In this document: in pieces, positions 52,231-63,363 of the stretch
Numbering within the stretch: position 1 is the stretch's first letter
How the letters are laid out: each line of letters starts with the position of its first letter
Assembly (NCBI GenBank): GCA_963580285.1
Contig: OY757010.1
Location: 213,870,138-213,934,137, forward strand
Length of the DNA stretch: 64,000 bases
DNA from: Lucinisca nassula
Taxonomy: Eukaryota > Mollusca > Bivalvia > Lucinida > Lucinidae
Direction: 5' to 3'
Translations under genes and position numbers: made by a program
Notes under the pieces: model-generated
The model's input: only the letters and a program-made list of their open reading frames with translations
What the model was told of the DNA's origin: nothing
The model's database searches: none

Positions 52231-52729
52231 CCATATATCTTGGTCATATGAACAGGACCAATTACAAATACTTGTGTTCCATTGAGGCATAGTTATTCTA
52301 TATACAATCTGACTTCAATAGGCCCATTCAGTTTAGTTTCTGAGATGTTTGAAAGTGTGGTCGGACGACAACGACGGAACACTGACCATTGGTATACGAT
52401 AAGCCTATCTTGTGAGCTTTTGGCTCAGGTGAGCTAAACAACAATAAAAGAACAAATTCATCGCAAGCGAACGAAAAACATTGAAAGAAACATACAAATA
52501 CACATCCAAGTAATAAAAATATAGAGCCCATAACATAAGTGTAAGAAACTGCAAAGAGCATTATTATTATAACTAAGCATCTGGGCGAAAAGGTCCAATT
52601 TGTGTGTTTCTCTAAAACCAAAATACAGCCAAACTTAAACAACTCAAACAAATTGAGGACCATGAAAAGTAATTACGATATCACATCCGTGTGATATACT
52701 ATAAGCTTATCTTGCGGTGCCTATCTTCT
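52231..52729. other. mostly unassigned; element-F-like end
   Basis: TGAGCTTTTGGCTCAGGTGAGCTAAA at 52411-52436 resembles the 3' end of element F (GCGAGCTAAAA). No matching 5' end seen. Confidence 0.4.
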
Positions 52730-52963
52730 TTTACCTCCAAAACGGTCATTTACTGATGCAATTAGTGATATGTTTCCTATTAATACTGCAGACATAGGTT
52801 GCGGTTGCTCATTAGAACCGCCGCATTTATGCAGTTCTTACGAGTACCCACAACCTATGTCTTGGAGCAGAAAGCAGAAAACAATTTATACCCCATTAAA
52901 CCCCAGTTTTCTCTGTATAAAGTGGGGTTTAGCGGGGTTCATGTCACAGACGTTCACGTGATG
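52730..52963. mobile_element. hairpin MITE H, subfamily B
   Basis: Inner arms GACATAGGTTGCGGTTGCTC and GAGTACCCACAACCTATGTC around CGCCGCATTTATGCAG, outer arm AAACCCCAGTTTTCTCTGTA, right end GTTCACGTGATG. Left end eroded. Confidence 0.75.
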
Positions 52964-53699
52964 GTTCGCTATAAGGATGGTACGGATTATTGAGCTTTAA
53001 TCATAGCACAAGGCCTTGAGAAACAGTATAGATAAATTACAGATAAATTTTACTATCGTCTATAAAGTTAATTAATATCATGTGTATTCATATGAATCGA
53101 TTCTAATGGGTTCACACAGCATTTCGTTTTCATGATTAATCCTCAATATATGGCTATAAGAAACTATTAAAAGAATTCTCTAGTGACCCCAGAATGAGTT
53201 CGAATTAACCATAGTAAACGAGCCATCCATGTTCGAAGATTCACGGTACCAAATTACCATCTGAAAGTTAACACTATTTTTCAAGTATAGCCATACATGA
53301 ACACATACACATGTATGTTTGATTTTGTACTTTCTCACCCATGGGGCATGATTATCCCTTTGTATGGCAATGTGTGATTTCTTTGTCTCACACTGCTGTC
53401 TCACCCTACCTATCTATCGATACTGTGACACCCTCATTACCGAAAATTATGCGACTATGGGTTATCAGCTGTCTCAATCTGTCAACCTGCAGTAGAATTA
53501 TCTTATTTGTTCAAAACTGTCTACTTACCTGAGCAAACAGGGAAGTACATTTTTCTGGTTCTCCCAATATGTACATCTCTGACAGCTACAACAGCATATT
53601 CTTCGTCAGCTTTCAATGCAATGGACATTTAGTATGTCATCAAACTAGGAAAGAAAGCCATTAAAGCGGTTTTATAGAAAACAACAACTAATGTACTTT
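52964..53699. other. unassigned sequence
   Basis: No gene, RNA or repeat recognised in ~735 bp. Confidence 0.4.
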
Positions 53700-53774
53700 G
53701 AGATACTATACATATGTAACCTGTCAGATGTGTAACCCTAATGATACGCTCATAATTCTACAGCGATGTTTCGC

Positions 53775-54024
53775 ACCAGGGGCAAGTTGTTCAAAACTAA
53801 CGACGTCGTTAGCTAACGTATCGTTAAAACTTTAATCATTCAATATGGTGAAAATACTAATATTTTTACTGAAAAAAATATGAGCAGCTTTTGCAAATGC
53901 AAAAGCTGCTCACATTTTTTCAGCAAAAATACCAAAATTTTCGATATTGTTCATGCTAGAACAGATAACAATATGACCACTAACGAGCTCGTTAAGCTAA
54001 CAATGCTTTGAACAACTGGCCCCA
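53775..54024. mobile_element. fold-back element with AACTGGCC-type ends
   Basis: Left end CAGGGGCAAGTTGTTCAAAA with ACTAACGACGTCGTTAGCTA, right end AACGAGCTCGTTAAGCTAAC and CTTTGAACAACTGGCCCCAG. The central perfect palindrome is TGAGCAGCTTTTGCA / TGCAAAAGCTGCTCA. A fragment of the same family lies at 14112-14152. Confidence 0.8.
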
Positions 54025-54275
54025 GCTGCGTTACCGTAACACAATGCCCTATGGCGATGTGTAACCCTATTGACAGAATCTCAACCCACAATAGCAATAA
54101 TCCCTTAAGCTTTAAGCTTCCGTTCAATTTCTTTCAAGAATGAACATATTTATATGTGGTTGTATATGTTTGTGTATGTATTTCTACGAATAAATACGTT
54201 TAAACCATTGATCTCTGTCTGGTGTGAAACCCTAATGATGGGCTCCTAACATACTTTTACGATGTTTCCTACAAA

Positions 54276-54768
54276 GTAGAAGAAAACAAAGATCAGGAAT
54301 CGATACAATTAACTAACTCCACCCACCAAAGACACCAAAGGGAAAGCAACACAAACACGAAGCGACCAGACCATAATGGAAACCTAAACAAAGGAAGGCC
54401 ATAAGGACAGTTACTTACCCACAAAATGGCCAAATGGCCATCCAAAATTAAAAGACACAAGTGATACACACAGTAAGTAACAAATAATAACACAAATAAA
54501 CCGCCACAGAAGAACCGCCCCGGAACGGCCAGCGGAAAGAACTCCACTTGGGGGCTTAAATCGATTCCACATGGCCATAATCCTCGCCCTTACCTCTGTC
54601 GCGGTAAACACTAATTTTGTTTAGTCCGCATGAAGGCTTCCTAACTCATCAGTGTAACATCTCCGAGAACATACAAATAAAAAAACTACAGAGATGAAAC
54701 AAGGTTGAGGACTCGACAGCATACAACAACAGAATTGCTGGAGCAAACGAAAACCAACAGTCAGACAG
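54276..54768 (-). mobile_element. PLE 3' fragment inside the minisatellite
   Basis: Antisense, from GTAGAAGAAAACAAAGATCA to AAACCAACAGTCAGACAG. Subfamily with AACTAACTCCACCCACC (as at 5.6, 36.7 and 63.4 kb). Confidence 0.85.
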
Positions 54769-55010
54769 TTTGTGACCCTAATGATAGTCTCATAACGCTC
54801 TATAGCAATGTTTTTAAGTTTATCAGATGTACCCCTTATCATAGGCGCATAACTCTTAAGCAATGTTTTCCATCAGTTTATTAACCGTAACGATACGCTC
54901 ACAATGTCCTATAGCAATGTGTTAAACTAATGATAGGCTCTAAAAGGCTCTCAAAGCACTGCAGCGTTGTTACCTGTCGGCAACATAACGACATAACATA
55001 ACGACAGGCG

Positions 55011-55368
55011 TATATAGAGGATCTTACATGAGTACTCATGTATTACTGAATTTATTAAACGAGTTGAGGAAAAGGGATTAAATGCGAGCATTTTATTCTT
55101 TTTCCTCAACGAGTTTAATAAATTCAATAATACATGAGCACTTATGCAAGATTCTATTCATCATATGACATTTAAAATGCATTTTATTCACGATTGTTTT
55201 ACAAAAATGTCAATATTCCGCCATCAATAAACGCGACGTCGTTAAGGACGTCGTACATGTAACGTAACGGGACGTGTCTAGTCAATTTGCATATTTAATC
55301 CACTGGTGGATTATCGAGAACATTACATGGCGTTATTACACTCTCAGACGCGATGTCATATGATAAAA
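55011..55368 (+). mobile_element. fold-back element E inside the minisatellite
   Basis: TATATAGAGGATCTTACATG to CGCGATGTCATATGATAAAA. Hairpin loop shortened (ATTAAATGCGAGCATTTTAT). Confidence 0.85.
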
Positions 55369-55440
55369 CTCAATATAGCGATGTTGTTAACCTAATGATT
55401 GATTTATAACGCACTGTAGCGATATTTCCTATCAGTTTAA

Positions 55441-55526
55441 CCCATATATGACATGGAATCTGCCACCTATTACGTTTGGACACTGTTCGCTAAGGTCCCA
55501 AAAATGGGCCGCTAGGCATATACGGT
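55441..55526. mobile_element. TTAA-flanked mini-MITE T3 (86 bp)
   Basis: TTAA 55437-55440 and 55527-55530. Ends CCCATATATGACATGG and CCGCTAGGCATATACGG. Core CACTGTTCGCTAAGG is akin to T1 and T2. Confidence 0.75.
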
Positions 55527-55920
55527 TTAAGCTCACAACGCACTAGAGCGGTGATTTCTACCAGTTGTGTAGTCCTATATAGCGTTTGTCAGATGTGTAA
55601 CCCGTAAGAAAGGCCCATAACTCTATAGCAGTTTTCCAATCAGCTTTATAACCGTATTGGTAAGAAGACAATATGTAAGCCTTATGCACAAAGCACTGTA
55701 GCGATGTTTCCTGTCGGGAAAGTAACCCTAATGCTGGGCTTATAACTCACTATATCGATGTTTCCTACCAGGTTTTATAACCCTAATGAAAGGCTCACAA
55801 CCCACTTTAGCGAGTTTTTTTTTTTTTTTTTGTTTTTTTTTGTTATATGTGAAACCATAAAATAGGCTCACAGCGCACTATCGCGTTGTGAAACCCCAAT
55901 GATAGGCTCACAACCAGCAC

Positions 55921-56109
55921 GAGGGTAAACCTTATTTTTTCTTATTTCTGCTCTTAAATATAGATTGTGGATACTCGTTAGAATCTAACGCGTACCCACA
56001 ATCTATATTTTGAGAAGAAATAAGAAAAAATCGATGATTTTTCATCTTAAAATTTCCGATTTTTCGGCGGTAAAATTTATAATGTATTTGTATAGCGTGT
56101 TTTCGTAAT
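55921..56109. repeat. hairpin MITE H, left end and hairpin tip lost
   Basis: GGGTAAACCTTATTTTTTCT to GTATAGCGTGTTTTCGTAATG. The stem reads GGATACTCGTTAGAATCTAACGCGTACCC, i.e. the apical GC-rich part is gone. Confidence 0.75.
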
Positions 56110-56534
56110 GGCACTATAGCGGTTTTTTTTGTCCGATTCGTAAACCTAATGATAGGAATGTTTCCTGCCATGTTTGTAACCCTAATAATAGGCTAACAGG
56201 ACACGATAGAGGTGTTTTCCTTTATGATGGGCTTACAATGCACTGTAGCGTTGTTTCCTGTCACATAATCAGATAATAGTGATGTTTCCCACCAACGTGT
56301 TTATTTAAATTTTATCATCAACTAAAGATTCTTTTCCAATTAGATATTTTCATGCCCGAATAAAAAATAATTTCAAATCACTTTGTGAGGATTTGTTGAC
56401 ATTTACATATCTATATGCTGATCTTAATTAGAAAGTGATCATTTTGTCTCTATGCCTATTCTCTTTCAATGGAGATGCCATAGGGTTGATAAATGCACAG
56501 CAATAAAACAACCTTCAGCTAAAACAATATTTTT

Positions 56535-56918
56535 CATCACGAAAACATGCCTATATAACAGTGACCCCCTTGAGCCCCACTTTTATATAGTAAAACCTTG
56601 GTTTACAAGGGTAAACCTTATTTGTCTTATTTGGGCCCGTTAAGCGATTTTGGTACTTATCGCCTATGCGAGCAGCGAAGGTTCAGGCGAGCCTGCGCAT
56701 CCGCGCAGTCTCGCCAGAACCTTCACTGCTCGCCCATACAAGTAGTGAATCACAGAGGAACCTTCAGACAGAAAGCGATATTCCTGGCCCCTGTGAATCG
56801 CTGGGCATGCGCAGTTAAAATTTGTCATGACGGAATGCTTGAAGACACAAATTCGGTTGGCGGGGCTCATTCCTGCTTTAAAATTTAGATTGTGGGTACT
56901 CATTAGTGCCGCCTCGAT
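56535..56918. mobile_element. hairpin MITE H split by MITE G
   Basis: CATCACGAAAACATGCCTAT to TTTGTCTTATT, then MITE G, then TCCTGCTTTAAAATTTAGAT and TGTGGGTACTCATTAGTGCC. The right arm beyond CCTCGAT is missing. Confidence 0.8.
56632..56870. mobile_element. snap-back MITE G, copy 3, nested in H
   Basis: GGGCCCGTTAAGCGATTTTG to TTCGGTTGGCGGGGCTCAT, with the same internal hairpin as the other copies (one mismatch: CCTTCACTGCTCGCCC). Confidence 0.85.
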
Positions 56919-57450
56919 ATTAACTCAATGCATTTATGTGTGTGATTCTAATGCACATACGTATGTAACTCGACGTCTGATTCGATAGCGTCATAAATGC
57001 GACAGTATAAGTTATTTTGACATGGGATCATATTCCCCGCCTGAGAGCGATATTTGCCAGAACCGATATGTTCCCGTCAAGAACAAAAAATACTAATTTG
57101 TAATACTGTAAAGTTTTTTGGCGACATTTGGTACATTGATGCAGCGGACGTCCTCGGAAGTACATGAATACATGTGACGTCATCAAACGCGTCCTTCTGT
57201 TTGCACTACGTTGATCACGTTGCTCAGTGGGTAAAAATGTTTACGCCATGTTTGAATGAGTATAAATGGGAAAACAATGAAAAAGTACCGAACGAATGAA
57301 AATCGCTAAAAAAACATTCTTTTATTTGTTTATTCGCTGGAATTATTGTGCTGCATGACTTAACAAATCCAAGATGGCAGACATCGCAATTCAGCGAAGA
57401 CAAGCGCGAGATTTGTATATATATTTTGCTCACGGGGTATATAGATAAAA
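56919..57450. other. unassigned sequence
   Basis: No gene, RNA or repeat recognised. Confidence 0.4.
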
Positions 57451-57654
57451 CAGTAAATTACGCTATTAAGACCACTTAAATTAAGACTAATTCTGCTTCA
57501 AAAAGCTTATTTAGTAGGTTGCAGTTATTCTTTCTCTGTGTTTTCGGCATACAGTGTACTCTGGTCATGGACCACCTTTGGTACTGTTCAAAAGTGGTCT
57601 TAAAGACCACTTTTGAACAGTCCCAAAGGTGATCTTAATATAGGAATTTTACTG
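57451..57654. mobile_element. TA-type MITE
   Basis: Ends CAGTAAATTACGCTATTAAG and CTTAATATAGGAATTTTACTG; right TA intact, left reads AA. Hairpin GACCACTTTTGAACAGTCCC and partner. Confidence 0.8.
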
Positions 57655-57678
57655 TAATTACCATTGCGCTGTCTAATC

Positions 57679-58099
57679 AAAATAGAAGTGAAGGCAATGA
57701 TCAGGAATCGATACAATTAACCCACAGCTCCCATCAGAGACAACAAAGAGAAAGAAACACAAACGCCAGACAACCAGACCCCAATGGAAACATCAACAGA
57801 GGAAAGCCAAAAGCACAGTTACTTTCCCACAAAATGGCCAATTTGCTATCCAAAACTAAATAATACAAGCGATACGCACACTCAAAGACAAACCATAACA
57901 AAAATAAACCGCGACAAAAGAACCGCCTTGGAGCGGTCAGTGAAACGAATTCCATTGGGGGCCTAAATCGATTTAAGGTGGCCACAGGCTGAGGACTCGA
58001 CAGCAAGAAATAACAAAAATGCTGGAGCAAAAAAAAAACAAAACAATTAGACTCCAATGGGCCCGACAAGAGACAGAGCATCAGGTACCAACCAACATA
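57679..58099 (-). mobile_element. PLE 3' fragment, first of a tandem pair
   Basis: Antisense, AAAATAGAAGTGAAGGCAAT to ATCAGGTACCAACCAACAT, with an internal deletion: after ATCGATTTAAGGTGGCCACA it jumps to GGCTGAGGACTCGACAGCAA. Confidence 0.85.
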
Positions 58100-58470
58100 A
58101 TAGAAGTGGAGGCAATGATCAGGAATCGATACAATCAACCCACTGCTCCCATTAGTGACACCAAAGGGAAAGAAACACAAATATGAAACAGCATACCTAA
58201 TGGAAATACCAATAGCGGAAAGCCAAAAGGACAGTTACTTTCCCACAAAATGGCCAATAGGCTATCCAAAATAAAATAATGTAAGCGACAGAAACACCCA
58301 AAGACAAACCATAACAAAATTAAACCGCGTCAGAAGAACCGCCTTGGAGCGGTCGGGGAAACGAATTCCACTGCGGGCCGAAATCGATTTAACGTGACCA
58401 CAGTCCTCGCCATTATTTCCGTCGCGATTTAGACAGATAACTTGATGAGTCCGCATGAAGGCCTCCTAAT
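58098..58470 (-). mobile_element. PLE 3' fragment, second of a tandem pair
   Basis: It begins (antisense) ATAATAGAAGTGGAGGCAAT, directly at the end of the previous copy and in the same orientation, and runs to CATGAAGGCCTCCTAATTCC. Confidence 0.85.
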
Positions 58471-58834
58471 TCCTGTAAATTTCTTTGCAGTATGACATTG
58501 TTTTGTGACTGCGCTTACCATTTTGGACACAAAGAACACTATTTTTAAGCAAAACAAGTGGATAATTGAATTAGAATGTGGATAACTGTATCGAAAATTA
58601 TAATTTCCGATTGTAAAACCGGCGATTTACCTTCCCAGTTGACAAACTTGAATACAGTTATCCCTTAAATATTAACCTAATTTGGAATATGAAATGCCTC
58701 GAGCTTGCGAGTCTCTCCTTTGATAGCCCCACGACAGACAATGATCACCAATATCATTGAAATAGCCCTTGTATTGTATGTTTATAAATACTTACCAGTC
58801 ATTTTAGTCTCAAAAGATTACAACTGAATACATC
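58471..58834. other. unassigned sequence
   Basis: No gene, RNA or repeat recognised. Confidence 0.4.
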
Positions 58835-59482
58835 AAGAAAACACGCCTATATAATTTTGACCCCCCTTGAACCCCACTTTTATATAGTAAAACTGGGGTT
58901 TCCGGGGGTACACCTTATTTTTCTTATTTCTGCTATTACATATAGATTGTGGGTACACGTTAGAACCGCCTCGATGAGGCGGTTCTAACGAGTGTCAACA
59001 ATCTATATTTTAAGCAGAAATAAGAAAAATATCACAATTTTCAATTTTCGGCGATAAATGTGTCAATGTGATAAATTTGACCCCCTTGAACCCCACTTTT
59101 ATACAGTGAAACTGTGGTTTACAGGGGTAAACATTATTTTTCTTATTTCTGCGCTAAAATATAGAGTGTCGGTACTCGTTAGAACCGCCTCGATGAGGCG
59201 GTTCTAACGAGTACCCACACACTATATTTTGAGCAGAAATAAGAAAAAATATCACAATTTTTCATCAGAAAATTTTCTTTTTTTTCGGCGATAAATGTGT
59301 CAATGTGATAAATTTGACCTCCTTGAACACCACTTTTATACAGTGAAACTGGGGTTTACAGAGGTAAACCTTATTTTTCTTATTGCAGAAATAAGAAAAA
59401 TATCACAATTTTTCATCTTAAAATTTTCATATTTTCGGCGTTAAAGGTCACTATGTATTGGTATAGGCGTGTTTTCGTAATG
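58835..59482. mobile_element. tandem concatemer of three H units
   Basis: Unit 1 begins CATCAAGAAAACACGCCTAT. Units 1/2 and 2/3 are joined through the same junction (GATAAATGTGTCAATGTGAT then AAATTTGACC) instead of full termini. Unit 3 ends TAGGCGTGTTTTCGTAATG. The first two units keep the palindrome; the third reads CTTATTTTTCTTATTGCAGAAATAAG, lacking it. Confidence 0.85.
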
Positions 59483-59497
59483 AACACATTTAATGAA

Positions 59498-59803
59498 GAA
59501 AACGCGCATATAAAATTTTGACAGCCTTAAACCCCACCTTTATACCGTAAAACTGGTGTTTACAGGGGTATACATTATTTTTCTTATTTCTGTTTAAAAT
59601 AGATTCTTGTACTCGTTAGAATCGCCTCGCCAGAAATAGGAAAACTATCAGATTTTTATCTGAAAATTTCATTTTTTTATCATTATTATTTTATTTTATT
59701 TATTTATTTTATTCGATTTATTTCTTTGATGGTGAGGGTGGGGTAGGTGGGGGGGGGGGTAAAATTTTCAATATATTTTAATAGTCGTGTTTTCGTAATG
59801 CGT
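59498..59803. repeat. hairpin MITE H, degenerate
   Basis: GAAGAAAACGCGCATATAAA to AGTCGTGTTTTCGTAATG. The right hairpin arm is missing after TTAGAATCGCCTCG. T-rich and G-rich runs (to 59759) fill the right part. Confidence 0.7.
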
Positions 59804-59891
59804 CGTGGCGACATTTCCATAATACATCATATATGTTTTATGTATAAGACTTTTTTTCTGATTCTCACATTATACCCATTGTATTTTATTT

Positions 59892-60254
59892 ACAGAGGAT
59901 CTTATATGAGTGTTCATGTATTATTGAATTTATTAAACGAGTTGAGAAAAAGGGATAAAATGCGAGGCTTTGCCGAGCATTTTATCCCTTTTCCTCAACG
60001 AGTTTAATAAATTCAATAATACATGGACAGGAATGCAAGATTCTATTTATCATATGACATTTAAAACGCATTTTATTGACGATTGTTTAGAAATATGTCA
60101 ACATTCCGCCATTAGTAAACGCGACGTCGTTACGGACGTCGTACATGTAATGTTACGGGACGTATCTAGCTAATTTGCATATTTAATCCACTAGTGGATT
60201 ATCGAAAATAATACATGGCGTTATTACACTCTCAGACGCGACGTCATATGATAA
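59892..60254 (+). mobile_element. fold-back element E, intact
   Basis: TACAGAGGATCTTATATGAG to GACGCGACGTCATATGATAA. The uninterrupted sequence ATCGAAAATAATACATGGCG defines the insertion point seen in the 23-kb copy. Hairpin loop GCGAGGCTTTGCCGAGC. Confidence 0.85.
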
Positions 60255-60590
60255 ACTAACTTATTGCAAAAAGGAAAGATCTAGAAATAATGAGTCATAG
60301 ACTATTTACTGTAACTAAATATTGTGTTCACCAGAATAGGGATTATGAACAACCCAAAAGTTTCCATATCACATTATTATGAACAGATTTCTTTCTACAT
60401 GTCTCTGGAAACTTCAGTGGGTTAAAAAAGGAAATAAATTTGTTCCTTTAGTTCAGTTTGGGGTTTGTAAGAACACGTCATTCTAAATTCTGTGTTGATT
60501 ACTCAAGAAGTATTATTCTTTTTTGGACTTGGTGCTAAATGCTCATACTGTGGGATCAGACAACAGCGTCATAAGGATATTTAAAATCAG
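60255..60590. other. unassigned sequence
   Basis: No feature recognised. Confidence 0.4.
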
Positions 60591-60860
60591 AGTTAGTGCA
60601 GTTTATATTTTACTTTTGGTCCTTTGAGATCAGCGTGAATATTCTGAGAAATCAGAAATAAATTATTAGTTTAGACTCAAATTCTAGACAGGTTTTTAAT
60701 TATTTGGACCTCATTTTGATTTATATCAGTCTTTGAATCGACTGCCTGTTCGAGGTTCGCAAAATTGCAGTATGCTTCCTCTGGCTTTCGATGCCGGATC
60801 ATTACAGGGTCACTGATGAGGCTTTATTAGCCGAAACTACGTAGTATGACCCATCTTGTT
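60591..60860 (+). repeat. ribozyme-bearing repeat, copy 3 (diverged)
   Basis: GCAGTTTATATTTTACTTTT and GGTCCTTTGAGATCAGCG resemble the 5' part of copies 1 and 2. The spacer to the ribozyme is about 150 bp longer here. A same-strand PLE 3' region begins at 60982. Confidence 0.55.
60807..60852 (+). ncRNA. hammerhead ribozyme (type I), copy 3
   Basis: Stem I is GGGUCA (60807-60812) with UGACCC (60847-60852), six Watson-Crick pairs. Core CUGAUGA 60813-60819. Stem II is GGCU/AGCC with loop UUAUU. GAAA 60833-60836. Stem III is ACUACGUAGU. Cleavage is predicted after A60846 (GUA, a permitted NUH site). Relative to copy 2 every stem has changed with pairing preserved or improved. Confidence 0.85.
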
Positions 60861-60981
60861 TGTTATGAATATTTTCATTGCTTGTGGGGGGGGGGTGCTG
60901 TTTTTTATTTTAATTAGGTAGACTTTTGTTTACACTATTTCAGTTCAAACATTTTGTAAATAAATTGTGTTAATTATTTCC

Positions 60982-61348
60982 GCCTTCATGCGGAGTGTAC
61001 AAATTATTTGTCTAAATCGCGACGGAAGTAAGGGCGAGGATTGTGGCAACGTAAAATCGATTTAAGCCCCCAGTGGAATTCGTTTCCGCTGATCGTTCCA
61101 AGGCGGTTCTTCTGTCGCGGTTTATTTTTGTTATCGTTTGTCTATGGGTGTTTGTGTCGCTTATTTTATTTTAATTTGGGCAGCCTATCGGCCATTTTGT
61201 GGGAAAGTAACTGTCCTTTTGGCTTTCCGCTATTGATGTTTCCATTAGGTATGTTGTTTCATGTTTGTGTTTCTTTCCTTTTCGTGTCTCTGATGGGAGT
61301 TGTGGGTTGATTGTATCGATTCCAGATCATTGCCTCCACTTCTATTTA
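60982..61348 (+). mobile_element. PLE 3' fragment
   Basis: CGCCTTCATGCGGAGTGTAC through AATCGCGACGGAAGTAAGGG to CCTCCACTTCTATTTAG. Confidence 0.85.
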
Positions 61349-61399
61349 GTTGCTTTTTCTTTCTGCTATGCTTAGCTCGCAACAGTAATTTGAGACTAG

Positions 61400-63356
61400 C
61401 CCGGTGTAACGGTCAGTTTCTTCCCCCGGCCCGGTTCTTCCCCGGGGAAGAAATGGGCCGGCCCATTTCTTCCCCGGGGGAAGAACTGGGCCGGCCCGGT
61501 TCTTCCCCGGGGGAAGAAACTGACTAGTCAGTTTCTTCCCCACCCAGTCAGTTTCTTCCCCACCTGAAATTTTTTTTGAACCACAGAGAACGAGTAATTT
61601 ATGCCTCACAAATTGTTAAAAATTCGAAAAGAAACCATTCTGAATTAGTTTTTAGTCTTTGCAGCTTGAATGGCAAAATTTTCTCTATGCCATACATTAT
61701 ATGGAGATCCAAGGAAATTTTCATCCCAATTCCAGTATCTGTGATTAATTTTCTTAGCTTTTTATGCCATTAATTGGTGTTAAATAAACAGATATAATAA
61801 GCAACAACTATTTAGTGCTTCAATCTAAACATAATTTGGAAAATGGGGGTGGGGAAGAAATGGGCCGGCCCGTTTCTTCCCACCCCAGATTTTTCTGTTT
61901 ACAAAAAATTCTTGTGATAAATTTTCTTCGCTTTTTATGACACAAATTGGAATAAACTAAAAAGATATAATATGCAATAAATGTTTGGAGCTCAAATCTA
62001 AATAGAATTTGGAGACTGAGGGTGGGGAAGAACTGGGCCGGCCCGTTTCTTCCCCACCCCAGATTTTTCTGTTTACAAGAAATTATTGTGATAAATTTCC
62101 TTCGCTTTTTAAGACATAAATTGGTTTAAACTAAAAAGCTGTAATAAGCACCAAATGTTTGGAGCTCAAATATAAATAGAATTTGGAGACTGGGGTGGGG
62201 ATGAACTGGGTCGGCCCATTTCTTCCCCACCCCAGATTTTTCTGTTTACAAAAAATTCTTGTGATAAATTTTCTTCCCTTTTTAAGACATAAATTGGCAT
62301 TAACTAATCAGATATAATAAACAAAAACTGTTTGGTTTTCAAATCACATCTTCAGTGATATAACTGACATAACTGTACAACACTACCCAGGGGTTGGGAA
62401 GAAACGGGCCGGCCCAATTCTTGCCCACCCCAGACACCTTCAACATCATAATTGACTAACAGTGCAACACTTACCAAGGGTGGGAAAGAAATGGACCGGC
62501 CCAGTTCTTCCCCACCAAAGACATTTTCAGCAATATAACAGACATAACTGTACAACACTACCCAAGGGTGGGGAAGAAACAGGCTGGCCCAGTTCTTCCC
62601 CACCCCCCAGTCTCCGAATTCTATTGAAATTTAAGTGCCAAACATTTGTTGCTTATTATATCTGTTAAGTTAAATACAATTTATGTCTTAAAAAGTGTAG
62701 AAGATTTTTTAGTAAACAGAAAAATCTAGGGTGGGGAAGAAATGGGCCGGCCCAGTTCTTCCCCACCCCCAGTCACCAAATTATATTGAAACTTAAGGGC
62801 CAAACACTTGTTGCTTATTATCTCTCTGTAGTTAATACCAATTTATGTCTTTAAAAGTGAAGAAAATTTATCACAAGAATTTTTAGTAAACAGAAAAATC
62901 TAGGGTGGGGAAGAACTGAACCGGCCCAGTTCTTCCCCACCCCCATTTTCCAAATAATATTTAGATTGGAGCACTAAAGAGTTGTTGCTTATTAAATCTG
63001 TTTAGTTAATACCAATTAATGGCATAAAAAGCTAAGAAAATTAATCATAGATACTGGAATTGGGATGAAAATTTCCTTTGATCTCCATATATTGTATGGC
63101 ATAGAGAAAATTTTGCCATTCAAGCTGCAAAGACTCAAAACTAATTCAGAATGGTTTCTTTTCGAATTTTTAACAATTTTTGAGGCATAAATTACTTGTT
63201 CTCTGTGGTTCTAAAAAAATTTCAGGTTGGGAAGAAACTGACTGGGTGGGGAAGAAACTGACTAGTCAGTTTCTTCCCCGGGGAAGAAATGGGCCTGCCC
63301 AGTTCTTCCCCGGGGAAGAAACTGACTGGGGGGAAGAACCGGCCTGTTACACCGGG
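61400..63356. mobile_element. ~1.96-kb palindromic element with GGCCGGCC modules
   Basis: The left end CCCGGTGTAACGGTCAGTTT and the complement of the right end CCCGGTGTAACAGGCCGGTT are inverted repeats. The whole left half (modules, CCACAGAGAACGAGTAATTT, GGCAAAATTTTCTCTATGCC and so on) is mirrored in the right half about a centre near 62.38 kb. Along it lie 8 or more copies of a module built as GGGAAGAA-TGGGCCGGCCCA-TTCTTCCC, spaced 80-170 bp. There is no convincing gene; frames over the modules differ by strand and are artefacts. Superfamily unknown. Confidence 0.8.
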
Positions 63357-63363
63357 AGACAGT

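Larger units (their letters stand above)
53700..56290 (+). repeat. degenerate ~55-65-bp minisatellite with nested insertions
   Basis: Recurring frame: GTAACCCTAATGATAGGCTC, ATAACGCACTATAGCGATGT, TTCCTACCAG. It is recognisable at 53720-53775, 54026-54070, 54215-54275, 54769-55010, 55370-55440, 55530-55920 and 56110-56290. The gaps are occupied by transposons. Unit length and sequence vary widely, so the array is old. Confidence 0.75.

Noticed and set aside
57734..58180. 148-codon minus-strand frame; similar frames at 30027, 51920, 61041
   Set aside because: All are readings through the PLE 3' untranslated region and recur only because the repeat does.
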